Positions 5,839 through 13,666 of a stretch of DNA of 37,833 nucleotides are shown here, piece after piece. Position 1 is the stretch's first letter. The number at the start of each line of letters is the position of its first letter. Under the pieces are notes generated by a model that worked only from the letters and a program-made list of their open reading frames with translations, was not told where the DNA came from and ran no database searches. The DNA is from Mycobacterium sp. E796. GTDB lineage: Bacteria; Actinomycetota; Actinomycetes; Mycobacteriales; Mycobacteriaceae. The stretch is taken from positions 1 through 37,833 of the forward strand of contig NZ_LZKK01000103.1 of the NCBI RefSeq assembly GCF_001672815.1, read 5' to 3'. A program made the translations under genes and the position numbers.

Positions 5839-7814
5839 TTCTTGACGAGCTTGTGCTGCAGAACGTGGGCACGTTTGCCGGTAGACAAACCATCTCGCTT
5901 AGTCCAAAGGAGAGCAGGAAGCCGATCGTCTTGATCGGCGGTCTCAATGGAACCGGGAAGACGACGATTCTTGAGGCGATCCACCTGGCGTTATACGGAC
6001 CGCTTGCGCAAGTATCCGGTCGCGGGGGCAGTTACGATGCCTACCTCCGTGGGCTTATCCACCGCAACGTTGCACCTGACGAAAGCGCTTCGGTCGAGCT
6101 GTCGTTCCGCGCTTATCAGCAGGGCGAGGAACACCACTTCCGAGTTCGCCGGCGCTGGCGAACGCACGGCGCATCCCTCCGTGAATTCCTGCTTGTCTCG
6201 CTGGACGGTCGTCATGACGAAGCACTGACCTCAACCTGGAGCGAATACGTCGAGACTTTTTTGCCTCGTGGGATCGCGGGGTTGTTTTTCTTCGACGGCG
6301 AGCAGATCGAAAAGCTGGCCGACTCGGACAGCTCCCGTCAGGTGTTGTCGTCAGCGCTTGCGGCGTTGCTCGGACTTGATCTTATTGACCGTCTCTCGAC
6401 CGATTTGTCCGTGCTACGTCGCCGGCACCGCGATAGCCAAGTGCCAGATTCGCTGCGCGAAACTGTCGCCGAGCGGCGGCGCGCCGTCACGGCACTCCGT
6501 CAGGCTGAGGAGGCTGCGGACGCTGCCGTGGCCGCTTTGCAGGTGGAGGTTGAACGAGCAAGTAAGCGCCTCCACGAAGCGACAGAGCGCTATAGAAGCG
6601 CGGGGGGAGATCTGCTCGATCAGCGCGATGCCGCCGAGATTAAGGTCGGAATGCTGAAGGAGCAGCTCATCTCCGTTGACAATGACTTACGGGAGGAAAT
6701 GTCCGACACTGCGCCGCTGTTGCAAGTCACTGCGCTTCTTTGCCAGCTCGCCGAACAGGTTGACCGCGAGGTGCGTGCAGCACGTGAAGCGGTTGTTGTC
6801 GACGTTATCGCCGAGCGGGACGCCGTGATTGTTGATCGGCTTCGTGCCGATGGGCTGAAGAAGTCGGCCCTCGATGACCTAGTGGATTTTTTGGCGAAGG
6901 ACCGCCGGGCGCGTCAGACGGCGTGCAACGAGCCAACGATTGTCGGCACAGCCAGTGCCCCCCTTATTAAGACGCTTAGGTCGTCAAGCCTGCCGACTGC
7001 CGAGCGACGGTTGTCGGTTCTGGTAAACCGCCGTCGATCCCTTTCGGAAGATCTGGATCAGGCGGAGCGCGTTTTGGTTGCCATTCCCGATCAAGAGGCG
7101 CTTGCCCCACTCGTCGCTGAAAGAAAAGAAGCTGCTTCCGACGCCATGCGCGCTGAGGCTCGCATGGCCCACGCGCAGGACCGGCTGGCATCCTGCCGTC
7201 AGGACCGCGCAAAGGCGGACGCGGCGTACGAGGCCACGCTGGACAGGGTGGCACGCGCAACTCTCTCAGCCGAGGATGATCGCCGGCTGGTCGAGCACGC
7301 CGAGCGAGTCCGGGTGACACTTCAGGCGCTACGGCTGGCCGCGGCCAAGCGCCACCTCGGACGGATTTCCGATCTCATTTTCGAGTCCCTGGGTCGCCTG
7401 CTAAGGAAGACCAACTTGATCACGCGCGTGGAGATCGATCCAGAGACCTACTCGGTCGAGCTGACCGGCGCTGATGGCCGGGCGCTCATGGCCTGGGACC
7501 TTTCCGCGGGCGAACGTCAGCTGCTGGCTGTCGCACTGCTGTGGGGTCTGGCCCGCTCGTCCGGCCAGCCACTTCCGATTGTGATCGACACCCCGTTGGG
7601 CCGGTTGGATCGATCACACCGCGGACATCTGCTTGAGCGTTACTTCCCACAAGCCAGCCACCAGGTGATCTTGTTGTCGACGGACACCGAGATCGATGCG
7701 GATGCAATCGAGGTGCTACGACCGCATGTCGGCCGGTCGTACAAGCTGGAATTTGACCCGTCGACCAACGCGACGACCATCGCGCATGGCTACTTTTGGG
7801 AGAACGCATCGTGA
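5835..7814 (+). CDS. dndD: DndD, SMC/Rad50-like ATPase
   Basis: A 659-residue ATPase with split ABC halves. Walker A GGLNGTGKTT is at residues 35-44, the FFFDGEQIEKLAD motif typical of DndD is near residue 155, and an ABC signature LSAGERQLLAVALLWG near 556 is followed by Walker B PIVIDTPLGRLD near 582-592 and an H-loop-like region SHQVILLSTDTEID. The middle (about 190-510) is rich in Arg, Glu and Ala heptads, including the repeated EERRRAVTALRQAEEA-type pattern, as expected for a coiled coil. DndD is thought to supply ATP-driven DNA structural change for sulfur insertion by DndC. ATG 5835 overlaps the dndC stop and its TGA overlaps the dndE GTG. All nucleotide-binding motifs are present. Confidence 0.93.
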   Translation: MILDELVLQNVGTFAGRQTISLSPKESRKPIVLIGGLNGTGKTTILEAIHLALYGPLAQVSGRGGSYDAYLRGLIHRNVAPDESASVELSFRAYQQGEEHHFRVRRRWRTHGASLREFLLVSLDGRHDEALTSTWSEYVETFLPRGIAGLFFFDGEQIEKLADSDSSRQVLSSALAALLGLDLIDRLSTDLSVLRRRHRDSQVPDSLRETVAERRRAVTALRQAEEAADAAVAALQVEVERASKRLHEATERYRSAGGDLLDQRDAAEIKVGMLKEQLISVDNDLREEMSDTAPLLQVTALLCQLAEQVDREVRAAREAVVVDVIAERDAVIVDRLRADGLKKSALDDLVDFLAKDRRARQTACNEPTIVGTASAPLIKTLRSSSLPTAERRLSVLVNRRRSLSEDLDQAERVLVAIPDQEALAPLVAERKEAASDAMRAEARMAHAQDRLASCRQDRAKADAAYEATLDRVARATLSAEDDRRLVEHAERVRVTLQALRLAAAKRHLGRISDLIFESLGRLLRKTNLITRVEIDPETYSVELTGADGRALMAWDLSAGERQLLAVALLWGLARSSGQPLPIVIDTPLGRLDRSHRGHLLERYFPQASHQVILLSTDTEIDADAIEVLRPHVGRSYKLEFDPSTNATTIAHGYFWENAS

Positions 7815-8203
7815 CTATCGAGCACGTCCGCTTGTCCCAGGCCGCCCGGGACCAGCTGGTGACGCTGAAGCGTCGCACCGGGATCACACATTGGAACGTG
7901 CTATGCCGGTGGGCGCTGTCCCGCTCATTGGCTGAGCCGGCACCGCCGCCCACCATCAAGCTGGTCCTCGACAGCAATGTAGAGATGAGCTGGCGGACTT
8001 TTGCCGGCAACCACGGTGATGAACTATGGGCAGTTATGCGCTACCGCTGTTACGTCGACGGGCTCCCGCTCGATGAAGAAACGATCGCCCACCAATTTCG
8101 CCTCCACCTGCACCGCGGCATCGGCTACCTCGTAGGCGATCCACGAGTGACGGACCTCGCCGGTCTGGCGAGCGTTGCACTCGAGCAGCCGCCAGCCGCA
8201 TGA
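7811..8203 (+). CDS. dndE: DndE, nicked-DNA-binding subunit
   Basis: A 130-residue, all-helical-looking basic protein in the canonical last position of dndBCDE. The N-terminal VRLSQAARDQLVTLKRRTGI followed by THWNVLCRWALSRSL is characteristic of DndE, which forms tetramers and prefers nicked double-stranded DNA. The C-terminal part (RYRCYVDGLPLDEETIAHQ, then HRGIGYLVGDPRV) matches the family's second half. Start: GTG 7811 overlaps the dndD stop as GTGA and makes the protein begin VTIEHVRLS. An ATG 15 bases upstream is in frame but lies deep inside dndD. It is slightly longer than the E. coli protein because of an alanine/proline-rich tail. The gene closes the modification core. Confidence 0.9.
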   Translation: MTIEHVRLSQAARDQLVTLKRRTGITHWNVLCRWALSRSLAEPAPPPTIKLVLDSNVEMSWRTFAGNHGDELWAVMRYRCYVDGLPLDEETIAHQFRLHLHRGIGYLVGDPRVTDLAGLASVALEQPPAA

Positions 8204-8212
8204 CCATTGCGC

Positions 8213-9703
8213 ATGACCACTCCAAAAAATCCTTCGTCGTCAATTGGGGACGGCCTAGCGCTGGTTGCTCGCCACAAGACGGCGATGACCCGTTCGGCGC
8301 TGTCTAGGCCGATCGCCACGGCATTAGCAGACGGGATCGTCCAGGCGGGATGCACCATATTCGACTACGGTTGCGGTCGCGGCGACGACATCCGTAACCT
8401 GCGCTCGCTGGGGTACGCCGCGCACGGTTGGGACCCGGTACACCGTGCCAATGAAGAGCATGTGGCGGCAGACGTGGTCAATCTGGGCTACGTCGTCAAC
8501 GTCATCGAGGATCGCGGCGAGCGCGCCGCTGCCCTGCGGTCCGCGTGGCAACTCACCCGCCACGCACTTGTGGTTTCCGCTCGGCTAACCTGGGACGCCC
8601 GTGACCTAATCGGTCGTCCGATGGGGGACGGACTCATTACGAGAACGGGCACGTTCCAAAAGTTCTACGAGCAGTCCGAGCTGGCCGCGTGGGTGAGCGA
8701 GACCATTGGGGTTGAGCCCATCGCTGCCGCCCCTGGGATCTTCTACATTTTTCGGGATGCGGCATCCGCCCAACAGTTCCTGTTCAGCCGGGTCCATGCC
8801 TACCGTCCGCGCGTCCGGATCGATCCGCACGAGATGTACGCCGCACATCAGGAGACCCTCGCGCCCCTGCTTGACTTCATGACGGCGCACGCCCGTCCTC
8901 CCCGCGCTGGTGAACTGGTGGCCGAGGACGACGAGCTGATCCGCGCCAAGTTCGGCAGCGTCGTTCGCGGCATGCGGTTGATTCAGCAGGTCACCGACGC
9001 GAAATACTGGGAGAGCGTCCGTGTGCAGCGGCGCAATGAGTTGTTGATCTACATCGCCATGTCCCGGTTCGGTCGGCGACCTCGGCTAAGCCAACTACCA
9101 TCGCTACTTGCAGGGGACATCAAGGCCCTGTTCGGCAAGTACCAGACGGCGTGCACTCAAGCAGACCGACTGTTGCTCGCCTGCGGGGATCCGGCCTTGA
9201 TTTTGGTCTCGGCCCGTAGCTCCAAGGTCGGCAAGCAGACGCCCTCAGCGCTCTACGTACACCGGTCCGCCCTTGGCGAGCTTCCACCTATCCTGCGCGT
9301 TTACGAGGCGTGCGCCAGGGTGCTGTCGGGGACAGTCGACTCGGCGAACATGATCAAGCTGTCGGTGACGGAACCGCAGGTGTCCTACCTCTCGTATCCG
9401 TCCTTCGACCGTGATGCCCACCCAACCCTCGATATGGCCGTGACGGTGAATTTGCGGAAGCTAAGCGTCGACTGGCGCGACTACGCGAGGTCCGGCAACC
9501 CGCCCCTGCTGCACCGCAAGGAGGAGTTCATCGGAGAGTCCGACCCCCTGCGTGATCGTTACGAGCGGCTGACCCGCTCGGAGGTGCGCGCAGGCCTGTA
9601 CGAGCGTCCGGAGCGCATCGGCACCTTGGCGGGCTGGAAAGCGGTGATGGACGAGGCCGGTGTCGAGGTTCGGGGACATCGCCTGGTGCGAACACGGAAA
9701 TGA
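8213..9703 (+). CDS. Dnd-associated putative DNA methyltransferase
   Basis: About 496 residues; resembles the 'DNA phosphorothioation-associated putative methyltransferase' family often found beside dnd genes. A Rossmann SAM-binding motif I, IFDYGCGRGDDIRNL, is at about residues 49-63, followed by GYAAHGWDP (acidic residue after strand 2) and VVNLGYVVNVIED. No NPPY/DPPF-type catalytic motif of amino-methyltransferases is visible, so the target (DNA, RNA or other) is open. The large C-terminal part (KFGSVVRGMRLIQQ, KLSVDWRDYARSG) has no recognised domain. It starts 9 bp after dndE (ATG 8213; TTG 8207 is also possible), so it is very likely co-transcribed. The hairpin at 9702-9737 directly follows its stop. 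Confidence 0.82.
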   Translation: MTTPKNPSSSIGDGLALVARHKTAMTRSALSRPIATALADGIVQAGCTIFDYGCGRGDDIRNLRSLGYAAHGWDPVHRANEEHVAADVVNLGYVVNVIEDRGERAAALRSAWQLTRHALVVSARLTWDARDLIGRPMGDGLITRTGTFQKFYEQSELAAWVSETIGVEPIAAAPGIFYIFRDAASAQQFLFSRVHAYRPRVRIDPHEMYAAHQETLAPLLDFMTAHARPPRAGELVAEDDELIRAKFGSVVRGMRLIQQVTDAKYWESVRVQRRNELLIYIAMSRFGRRPRLSQLPSLLAGDIKALFGKYQTACTQADRLLLACGDPALILVSARSSKVGKQTPSALYVHRSALGELPPILRVYEACARVLSGTVDSANMIKLSVTEPQVSYLSYPSFDRDAHPTLDMAVTVNLRKLSVDWRDYARSGNPPLLHRKEEFIGESDPLRDRYERLTRSEVRAGLYERPERIGTLAGWKAVMDEAGVEVRGHRLVRTRK

Positions 9704-9737
9704 CTAAGGGCCCGACCGTTTGATCGGGCCCTTAGTC
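9702..9737. terminator. Bidirectional hairpin between converging operons
   Basis: GACTAAGGGCCCGA (9702-9715) pairs perfectly with TCGGGCCCTTAGTC (9724-9737) around an 8-nt loop. It overlaps the methyltransferase stop and lies 9 bp beyond the stop of the minus-strand DndB-like gene. No long U-run is present, as is common for mycobacterial terminators. It probably ends both transcripts. Confidence 0.75.
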
Positions 9738-9746
9738 GGCGGTACT

Positions 9747-11342
9747 TCAGCTGATCTGGACCGGCAGGCCCAAGTCGCTAACCTTGGTGCCATCCCAGTT
9801 CCAGTAGGTCTCGGTCTCGGGGATCTGGCGCACCTCCTTCAACGCAGTTAGCAGCTCCTTCCGCTCCTCATCCGTTAGCTGGTTGTGGAGAAGGTGCCGC
9901 AGCAACAGCGCCGACGGCTTCTTCTTGTCGACCGCCATTGCCTTCTTGTACGGGTTGTAAGTCAGGCCGTACCACGCGCTCTTGGGATCCGAAATATTCT
10001 CGAAACCGCCGGCCTTGTCGTAGGTCGTCAGCCGCTTGAAGATGACATCGAGCGTCATCTTCGGCCCGTCCGGGTGGTTGAACAGATACCCGACCGCCTC
10101 GGCCAGGATCTGCTGGCCGATAGGCCGCATGAGCAGGTGGCCAGCACCATCGGGCGAGAACTCCCTCAGGTCGTCGATCGCTGTGCCCGTCGCCACCTTC
10201 GTGAAGACTGGCAGGGCTGCGACGCGGTTGAGGAAGTCGTTCATCTCGGTCTCGCCATCTTCGAGCTCGTTCTCGACCGGACGGAACGGAATCTCCTTCG
10301 AGGTCTCGGGCTTCCACTTCGCGTATACCTTCTTCTCGCCAAGAAAGTCCTTGACCATCTCGATCAACGTCACACTGGTCGTCAACCACTTGGAGTTCTT
10401 GGGAAGCGCATTTGTCTTCCAGTTGATCCGGTCCCCAGGGTCATCCTTCTTGAACAGCTTGTTGCTGAAGGCTACGGCCTTTGCGACTATGGCGAAGCCG
10501 TTGTCCTCGTCGAGGATCGCGATCTCGCCCTTGGTCGGCGGCTGTGCGGTCTTGTTGACATGGACGAAGACGCTGCGCACGCGGCGACGCGCCTCGACCA
10601 TCGTCTCGCCTTCGATGACGGCGGGGATGAACTCGATGCCCATGGACTCGTCGAGGATGCCGTCCACGTCCGCCTGGGTGACGCCGAATTCTGCCATGAG
10701 CTTGTCCTTGTCTTGCCAGGTCTTGGCGTCGGAGCCATCCGGCTTCTTCGCCATGAGCTTCCCCGTATCCATGAGTTCCTTTAGGCCCTTGATGCCGATG
10801 TACCGGTGCGAGCCGTCGATCACGTAGATCGTTACGCCAGCCTCAGACAGGTCCAGGATGGCGTAAGACCCGTCAGGAGTGAGCTCCATCGAGATCGGCA
10901 TCGATGTGCGGGTGGCGCAGCCATTCTCGTCCCACATATCGGAGTCGGGGTCGTTGACCCACGCCTCTTGGACCACCACCAGCATCGGCGGGAATTTCCG
11001 GCGGGGCTGGCGGAACAGGTACATGGTCAAGATCTGCTGGCGGGACCAGTTTGGAGCCCGCTGCTGCAAGTCCTGCACGCTCTGTTCATCGATCACGATC
11101 TGGCCCTTCTCGTTGAGCTTGCTCTTGAGCATGGGCAGCTGCGTGAACAGCATGATGTTATTTGCGATCCACTTGAAGGTTGCCTTGCCGATATAGGCGT
11201 CGACATGGCCCATGCGAGTACGCGAGACAAGGAAGGTATTTGCGCCGCCGAGGCGCTGTGCAAGGACCGCCTTGAGGAACTCGTTCTTCTGCTCCTCGAT
11301 CTTCTCGAGGTCCATGACGTTCGGGATGGTGGTTTCGGTCAT
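9747..11342 (-). CDS. Second DndB-like protein (DGSHR variant), 531 aa
   Basis: It has the same layout as DndB: the motif VIDGSHRYIGIKGL (DGSHR at residues 176-180, replacing DGQHR) and later VHVNKTAQPPTKGEIAILDE, which parallels DLNRYAIRPAKSIGVLYD of dndB. It is about 150 residues longer than DndB, with extra N-terminal and central segments, and is distinctly acidic/lysine-rich. Start: ATG 11342 has the strong site AGGAGAAAGAAA directly upstream. It is downstream of the GIY-YIG gene on the same strand (113-bp gap containing a GGCCGC-GTA-GCGGCC hairpin at 11405-11419) and converges with dndBCDE plus methyltransferase. Inference: a DNA-binding or regulatory partner of phosphorothioation. Whether it acts as repressor, reader or restriction subunit is unknown. 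Confidence 0.8.
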   Translation of the reverse strand: MTETTIPNVMDLEKIEEQKNEFLKAVLAQRLGGANTFLVSRTRMGHVDAYIGKATFKWIANNIMLFTQLPMLKSKLNEKGQIVIDEQSVQDLQQRAPNWSRQQILTMYLFRQPRRKFPPMLVVVQEAWVNDPDSDMWDENGCATRTSMPISMELTPDGSYAILDLSEAGVTIYVIDGSHRYIGIKGLKELMDTGKLMAKKPDGSDAKTWQDKDKLMAEFGVTQADVDGILDESMGIEFIPAVIEGETMVEARRRVRSVFVHVNKTAQPPTKGEIAILDEDNGFAIVAKAVAFSNKLFKKDDPGDRINWKTNALPKNSKWLTTSVTLIEMVKDFLGEKKVYAKWKPETSKEIPFRPVENELEDGETEMNDFLNRVAALPVFTKVATGTAIDDLREFSPDGAGHLLMRPIGQQILAEAVGYLFNHPDGPKMTLDVIFKRLTTYDKAGGFENISDPKSAWYGLTYNPYKKAMAVDKKKPSALLLRHLLHNQLTDEERKELLTALKEVRQIPETETYWNWDGTKVSDLGLPVQIS

Positions 11343-11455
11343 TTTCTTTCTCCTGGTTCTTGAGTGATTGAAGTCTTGCCGGTTGTTGAAGAGATTGGTA
11401 GGTAGGCCGCGTAGCGGCCGAGCTCAAGGTGATCCGCGCACGCGGTTGTAGCTAG

Positions 11456-11803
11456 TCACGCGATGGCCCTCCTTCCGCGGATCCGATTTCCCGGCGGCTG
11501 CAAGTGGTCGATGAGGTCCCGCTCAACCTCGTCTAGGAACTCCGCGGGGACAGTCGCCCACCAGAACTCGTAGTCGTAGCTGTTGCGGATGTTCTCCAGG
11601 GCCGGGTTCGGTTCCTGGTAATGGGTGTGCTGGTTGCAGCGCCGGCGCAAGTTCTTGCTCTGGCCTACGTACAGCCACTGGACATCGGTCGCGAGGCCGT
11701 GGACACGAACAGCGTGGACGATCGCGTATACGCCGGTAGTCGTCGGGACCGAGCTCTCGATGCCGCGCCCGTAGGCCGATACTCTCCAGTTAGGGACTTT
11801 CAT
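11456..11803 (-). CDS. Stand-alone GIY-YIG endonuclease-domain protein (115 aa)
   Basis: A complete GIY-YIG fold: GVY at 24-26, YVG at 45-47, SKNLRRRC with the catalytic Arg at 53/55, His59, the metal-binding Glu in LDEVERDLIDHL (E92/E94) and the terminal Asn in PPGN (N106). All residues needed for a Tyr/Arg/Glu nuclease are present, so it is probably active. There is no room for a separate DNA-recognition domain, so specificity would have to come from a partner, most simply the DGSHR protein just downstream. Ribosome site GAGAGGA is 8 bases before ATG 11803. It could be a restriction nuclease for phosphorothioated or unmodified DNA, a homing-type remnant or a repair enzyme; no dndFGH genes are present. 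Confidence 0.82.
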   Translation of the reverse strand: MKVPNWRVSAYGRGIESSVPTTTGVYAIVHAVRVHGLATDVQWLYVGQSKNLRRRCNQHTHYQEPNPALENIRNSYDYEFWWATVPAEFLDEVERDLIDHLQPPGNRIRGRRAIA

Positions 11804-11944
11804 GCTAAATTCCTCTCAGTTTGTGATAGCTACCCGCGTGCTAGCGGGAAGCCTGATCTAGCTAGTGCTAGCATGGCATATGGGTCAACCAAATGCAAGC
11901 GCAATAGCGCTAATTTATTCACACCTAGTGCTAGTTCGCTCCGC
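11804..11944 (-). promoter_or_regulatory. Promoter region of the GIY-YIG/DndB-like pair with repeated CTAGTGCTAG sites
   Basis: The 10-mer CTAGTGCTAG occurs twice (11862-11871 and 11935-11944, 73 bp apart). A related CCCGC-GTGCTA-GCGGG hairpin lies at 11833-11848 and AGCGC-AATA-GCGCT at 11898-11911. On the minus strand TTGACC (11888-11883) is a fair -35; the -10 is uncertain but would fall at the first CTAGTGCTAG. The paired sites suggest a repressor, perhaps with looping. The repressor is unknown. Confidence 0.5.
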
Positions 11945-12039
11945 CGCCGGCCCGACGCTCGGGCTGGACACACAGCTATGCCAATCCGCGCACGTGGAAC
12001 GACGGAGTTGTCCCGCGCCCGCGTCACTTGGTGCTTCGT

Positions 12040-12642
12040 TCACTGCGCTTTCGACCGGTGCCGGGAAGTCTTTGTCAGCGGCAGGTCGTCGTAATAGATT
12101 TCCGCCAGCTTCGCAGGGATCTTGGCGCCGCAGTCATCGATCAGCCGGATGTCGCCTGGTCGAAGCCCGCCGCTGACCACGCCGCCCGCCACGGTCGTTC
12201 CGGCAGGTCGGTGTTAAGGTGCTCGACGAGCAGGCTCGAGGGGAAGGTGTACGGGTCGGGCAGCAGCAGGTGCAGATCGTGCGCGGTCCGGTCGAACCGG
12301 TAACCGGTGATCAGGCCGCCCGAGCCGGTGCGAACGAACTCCAGCGCGAACGTCTCGGCGGCAAAGGCCGGACGCCGGCCACACTGCCACCGCGGGCTCA
12401 TCCTCGATCTCGTGGCGGCCGGCGACGATCGCCTGGGCGACGCAGCCGATCAGCGCGGGCGCCTCGACCGTCCGCTGCACCGCGTCGAGGACGTCGACCG
12501 CTTGGTCCGTGTGTGCTGGCGAGGCGAGCAGCACGGCCAGCGATGGCGCCTCACCCGCGAGGTCGTCGCACGCGTGCGCTGCCGCCTCCGCCGCGGCCTT
12601 CCTCGCGTCGGGCGCGGTGGAAACCCCGACTGCGATCCGCAC
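12040..12642 (-). pseudogene. FIST-domain protein, 3'-truncated and frameshifted
   Basis: From GTG 12642 the frame gives [20 protein letters not shown] and [23 protein letters not shown], typical of the N-terminal FIST sensory domain. Near 12362 a one-base shift moves the homology to another frame ([46 protein letters not shown]). Near 12200 a second shift returns to the first frame ([16 protein letters not shown]). FIST similarity ends at about 12135, where an unrelated tail (IDDCGAKIPAKLAEIYYDD) runs to a stop at 12040. The family normally needs about 250 more residues, so the gene is dead. It looks like a chromosomal gene cut by the island's right end. Sequencing error could explain the shifts but not the truncation. 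Confidence 0.7.
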
Positions 12643-12670
12643 CCTTCTATGATGCGCCAGCTCCGCTAGC

Positions 12671-13666
12671 GTGACTTCGCGTGCGACGAGTCAACCAGGG
12701 GCATCGATGACGGGAAAGGGCGAGGCCACCATCGCGGTGACCGGTTTGCACCCTGTCGGGCCCGGCGTGGATCGTCCGGAACATGTTGTGGTGGCTGGTG
12801 ACGGTCGGGTGTTCGCCTCCGACAAAGCCTCCGCCGTCGCAAAACTCATTGACGAGAACACCATTCGGCGCATCGGGCACGCGGGCGGCGAGCCGAACGG
12901 GATCGCGCTCGACCGCAACGGCCATTTTCTGATCGCCAATTTCGGTTTGGGTGTGCTGCAGGACCTCGACCCGGCCTCCGGCGCGATCACGACGGTGGTG
13001 GGCGGCCACCTCGATGGACGCCCGCTGCGATGGTTGAACTTTGTTCTGGTCGATTCGGTTGGGGCGCTGTGGTGTTCGGTGAGCACGATGGCCGACGATC
13101 TCATGGATACCATCGCACGAGGCACCGCCAATGGGTTCATCTTTCGCGTCGCACCGGATCGCCAATCGGCGCACGTGGTCGCCGACGCAGTGAGCTTCCC
13201 AAACTGCATGGCACTGGATCGCGACGAGGACTACCTGTATGTGGTGCGCACGGTAGCCGCCGACGTGGTGCGGTTTCCGATCAGGGGGGAAACACTCGGC
13301 CCGCAAGAGCGATTCGGGCCGCCGCTGGGCGGCCGGCTCCCCGAGGAGTTCGGACCCGACTGCGAACGGTTCCTGGCCGACCCGCAGGTGAGCCGCCGGT
13401 GGGGAATGGCCGACGGATGCGCATTCGATGCCGATGGAAACCTTTGGGTGACACTCGTTCTCGCCAACAGGATCGTGGCAATCAGCCCGGACGGCCGGGC
13501 AACAACCGTGATCGAAGACCCCGACGGCGCGCTATTGAGCGGCCCGACCAGCATCGCCTGGGGCGGAAACGACATGCGCGACATCTACATCGGCTCGATC
13601 GCGACCCCCTACGTGCTCAAGGGGAGAAGCTCGGTGCCGGGCCTGCCGCTAATCCATCAGCGCTAG
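12671..13666 (+). CDS. SMP-30/gluconolactonase-like beta-propeller protein
   Basis: About 331 residues from GTG 12671, or 319 from ATG 12707 ([16 protein letters not shown]), which better matches the fold start. Repeating propeller strands are visible: [57 protein letters not shown] and [22 protein letters not shown], each with the Asp/Asn-rich blade turns of SMP-30/gluconolactonase/LRE proteins. Metal-site residues (Glu near the start, Asn in FPNCM, Asp in ADGCAFD) appear kept, so a lactonase or esterase reaction is plausible; the substrate is unknown. It begins just 28 bp from the divergent FIST remnant and ends in a 4-bp overlap with the convergent SDR gene. No signal peptide is seen. Confidence 0.8.
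   Translation: MTSRATSQPGASMTGKGEATIAVTGLHPVGPGVDRPEHVVVAGDGRVFASDKASAVAKLIDENTIRRIGHAGGEPNGIALDRNGHFLIANFGLGVLQDLDPASGAITTVVGGHLDGRPLRWLNFVLVDSVGALWCSVSTMADDLMDTIARGTANGFIFRVAPDRQSAHVVADAVSFPNCMALDRDEDYLYVVRTVAADVVRFPIRGETLGPQERFGPPLGGRLPEEFGPDCERFLADPQVSRRWGMADGCAFDADGNLWVTLVLANRIVAISPDGRATTVIEDPDGALLSGPTSIAWGGNDMRDIYIGSIATPYVLKGRSSVPGLPLIHQR

Noticed and set aside
9885..10827. Long plus-strand open frames opposite the DndB-like gene
   Set aside because: They are antisense shadows. The minus-strand frame has the DGSHR motif and a strong ribosome site.
1860..12000. dndF, dndG, dndH or sspE-type restriction genes
   Set aside because: No helicase-like DndH, DndF/G or DUF262-type SspE was found in the window; they could still be elsewhere in the genome.
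350..12700. Integrase, transposase, tRNA attachment site or CRISPR in the island
   Set aside because: None was seen on either strand; no regularly spaced repeats, DDE or tyrosine-recombinase motifs. The mobility mechanism is unknown.
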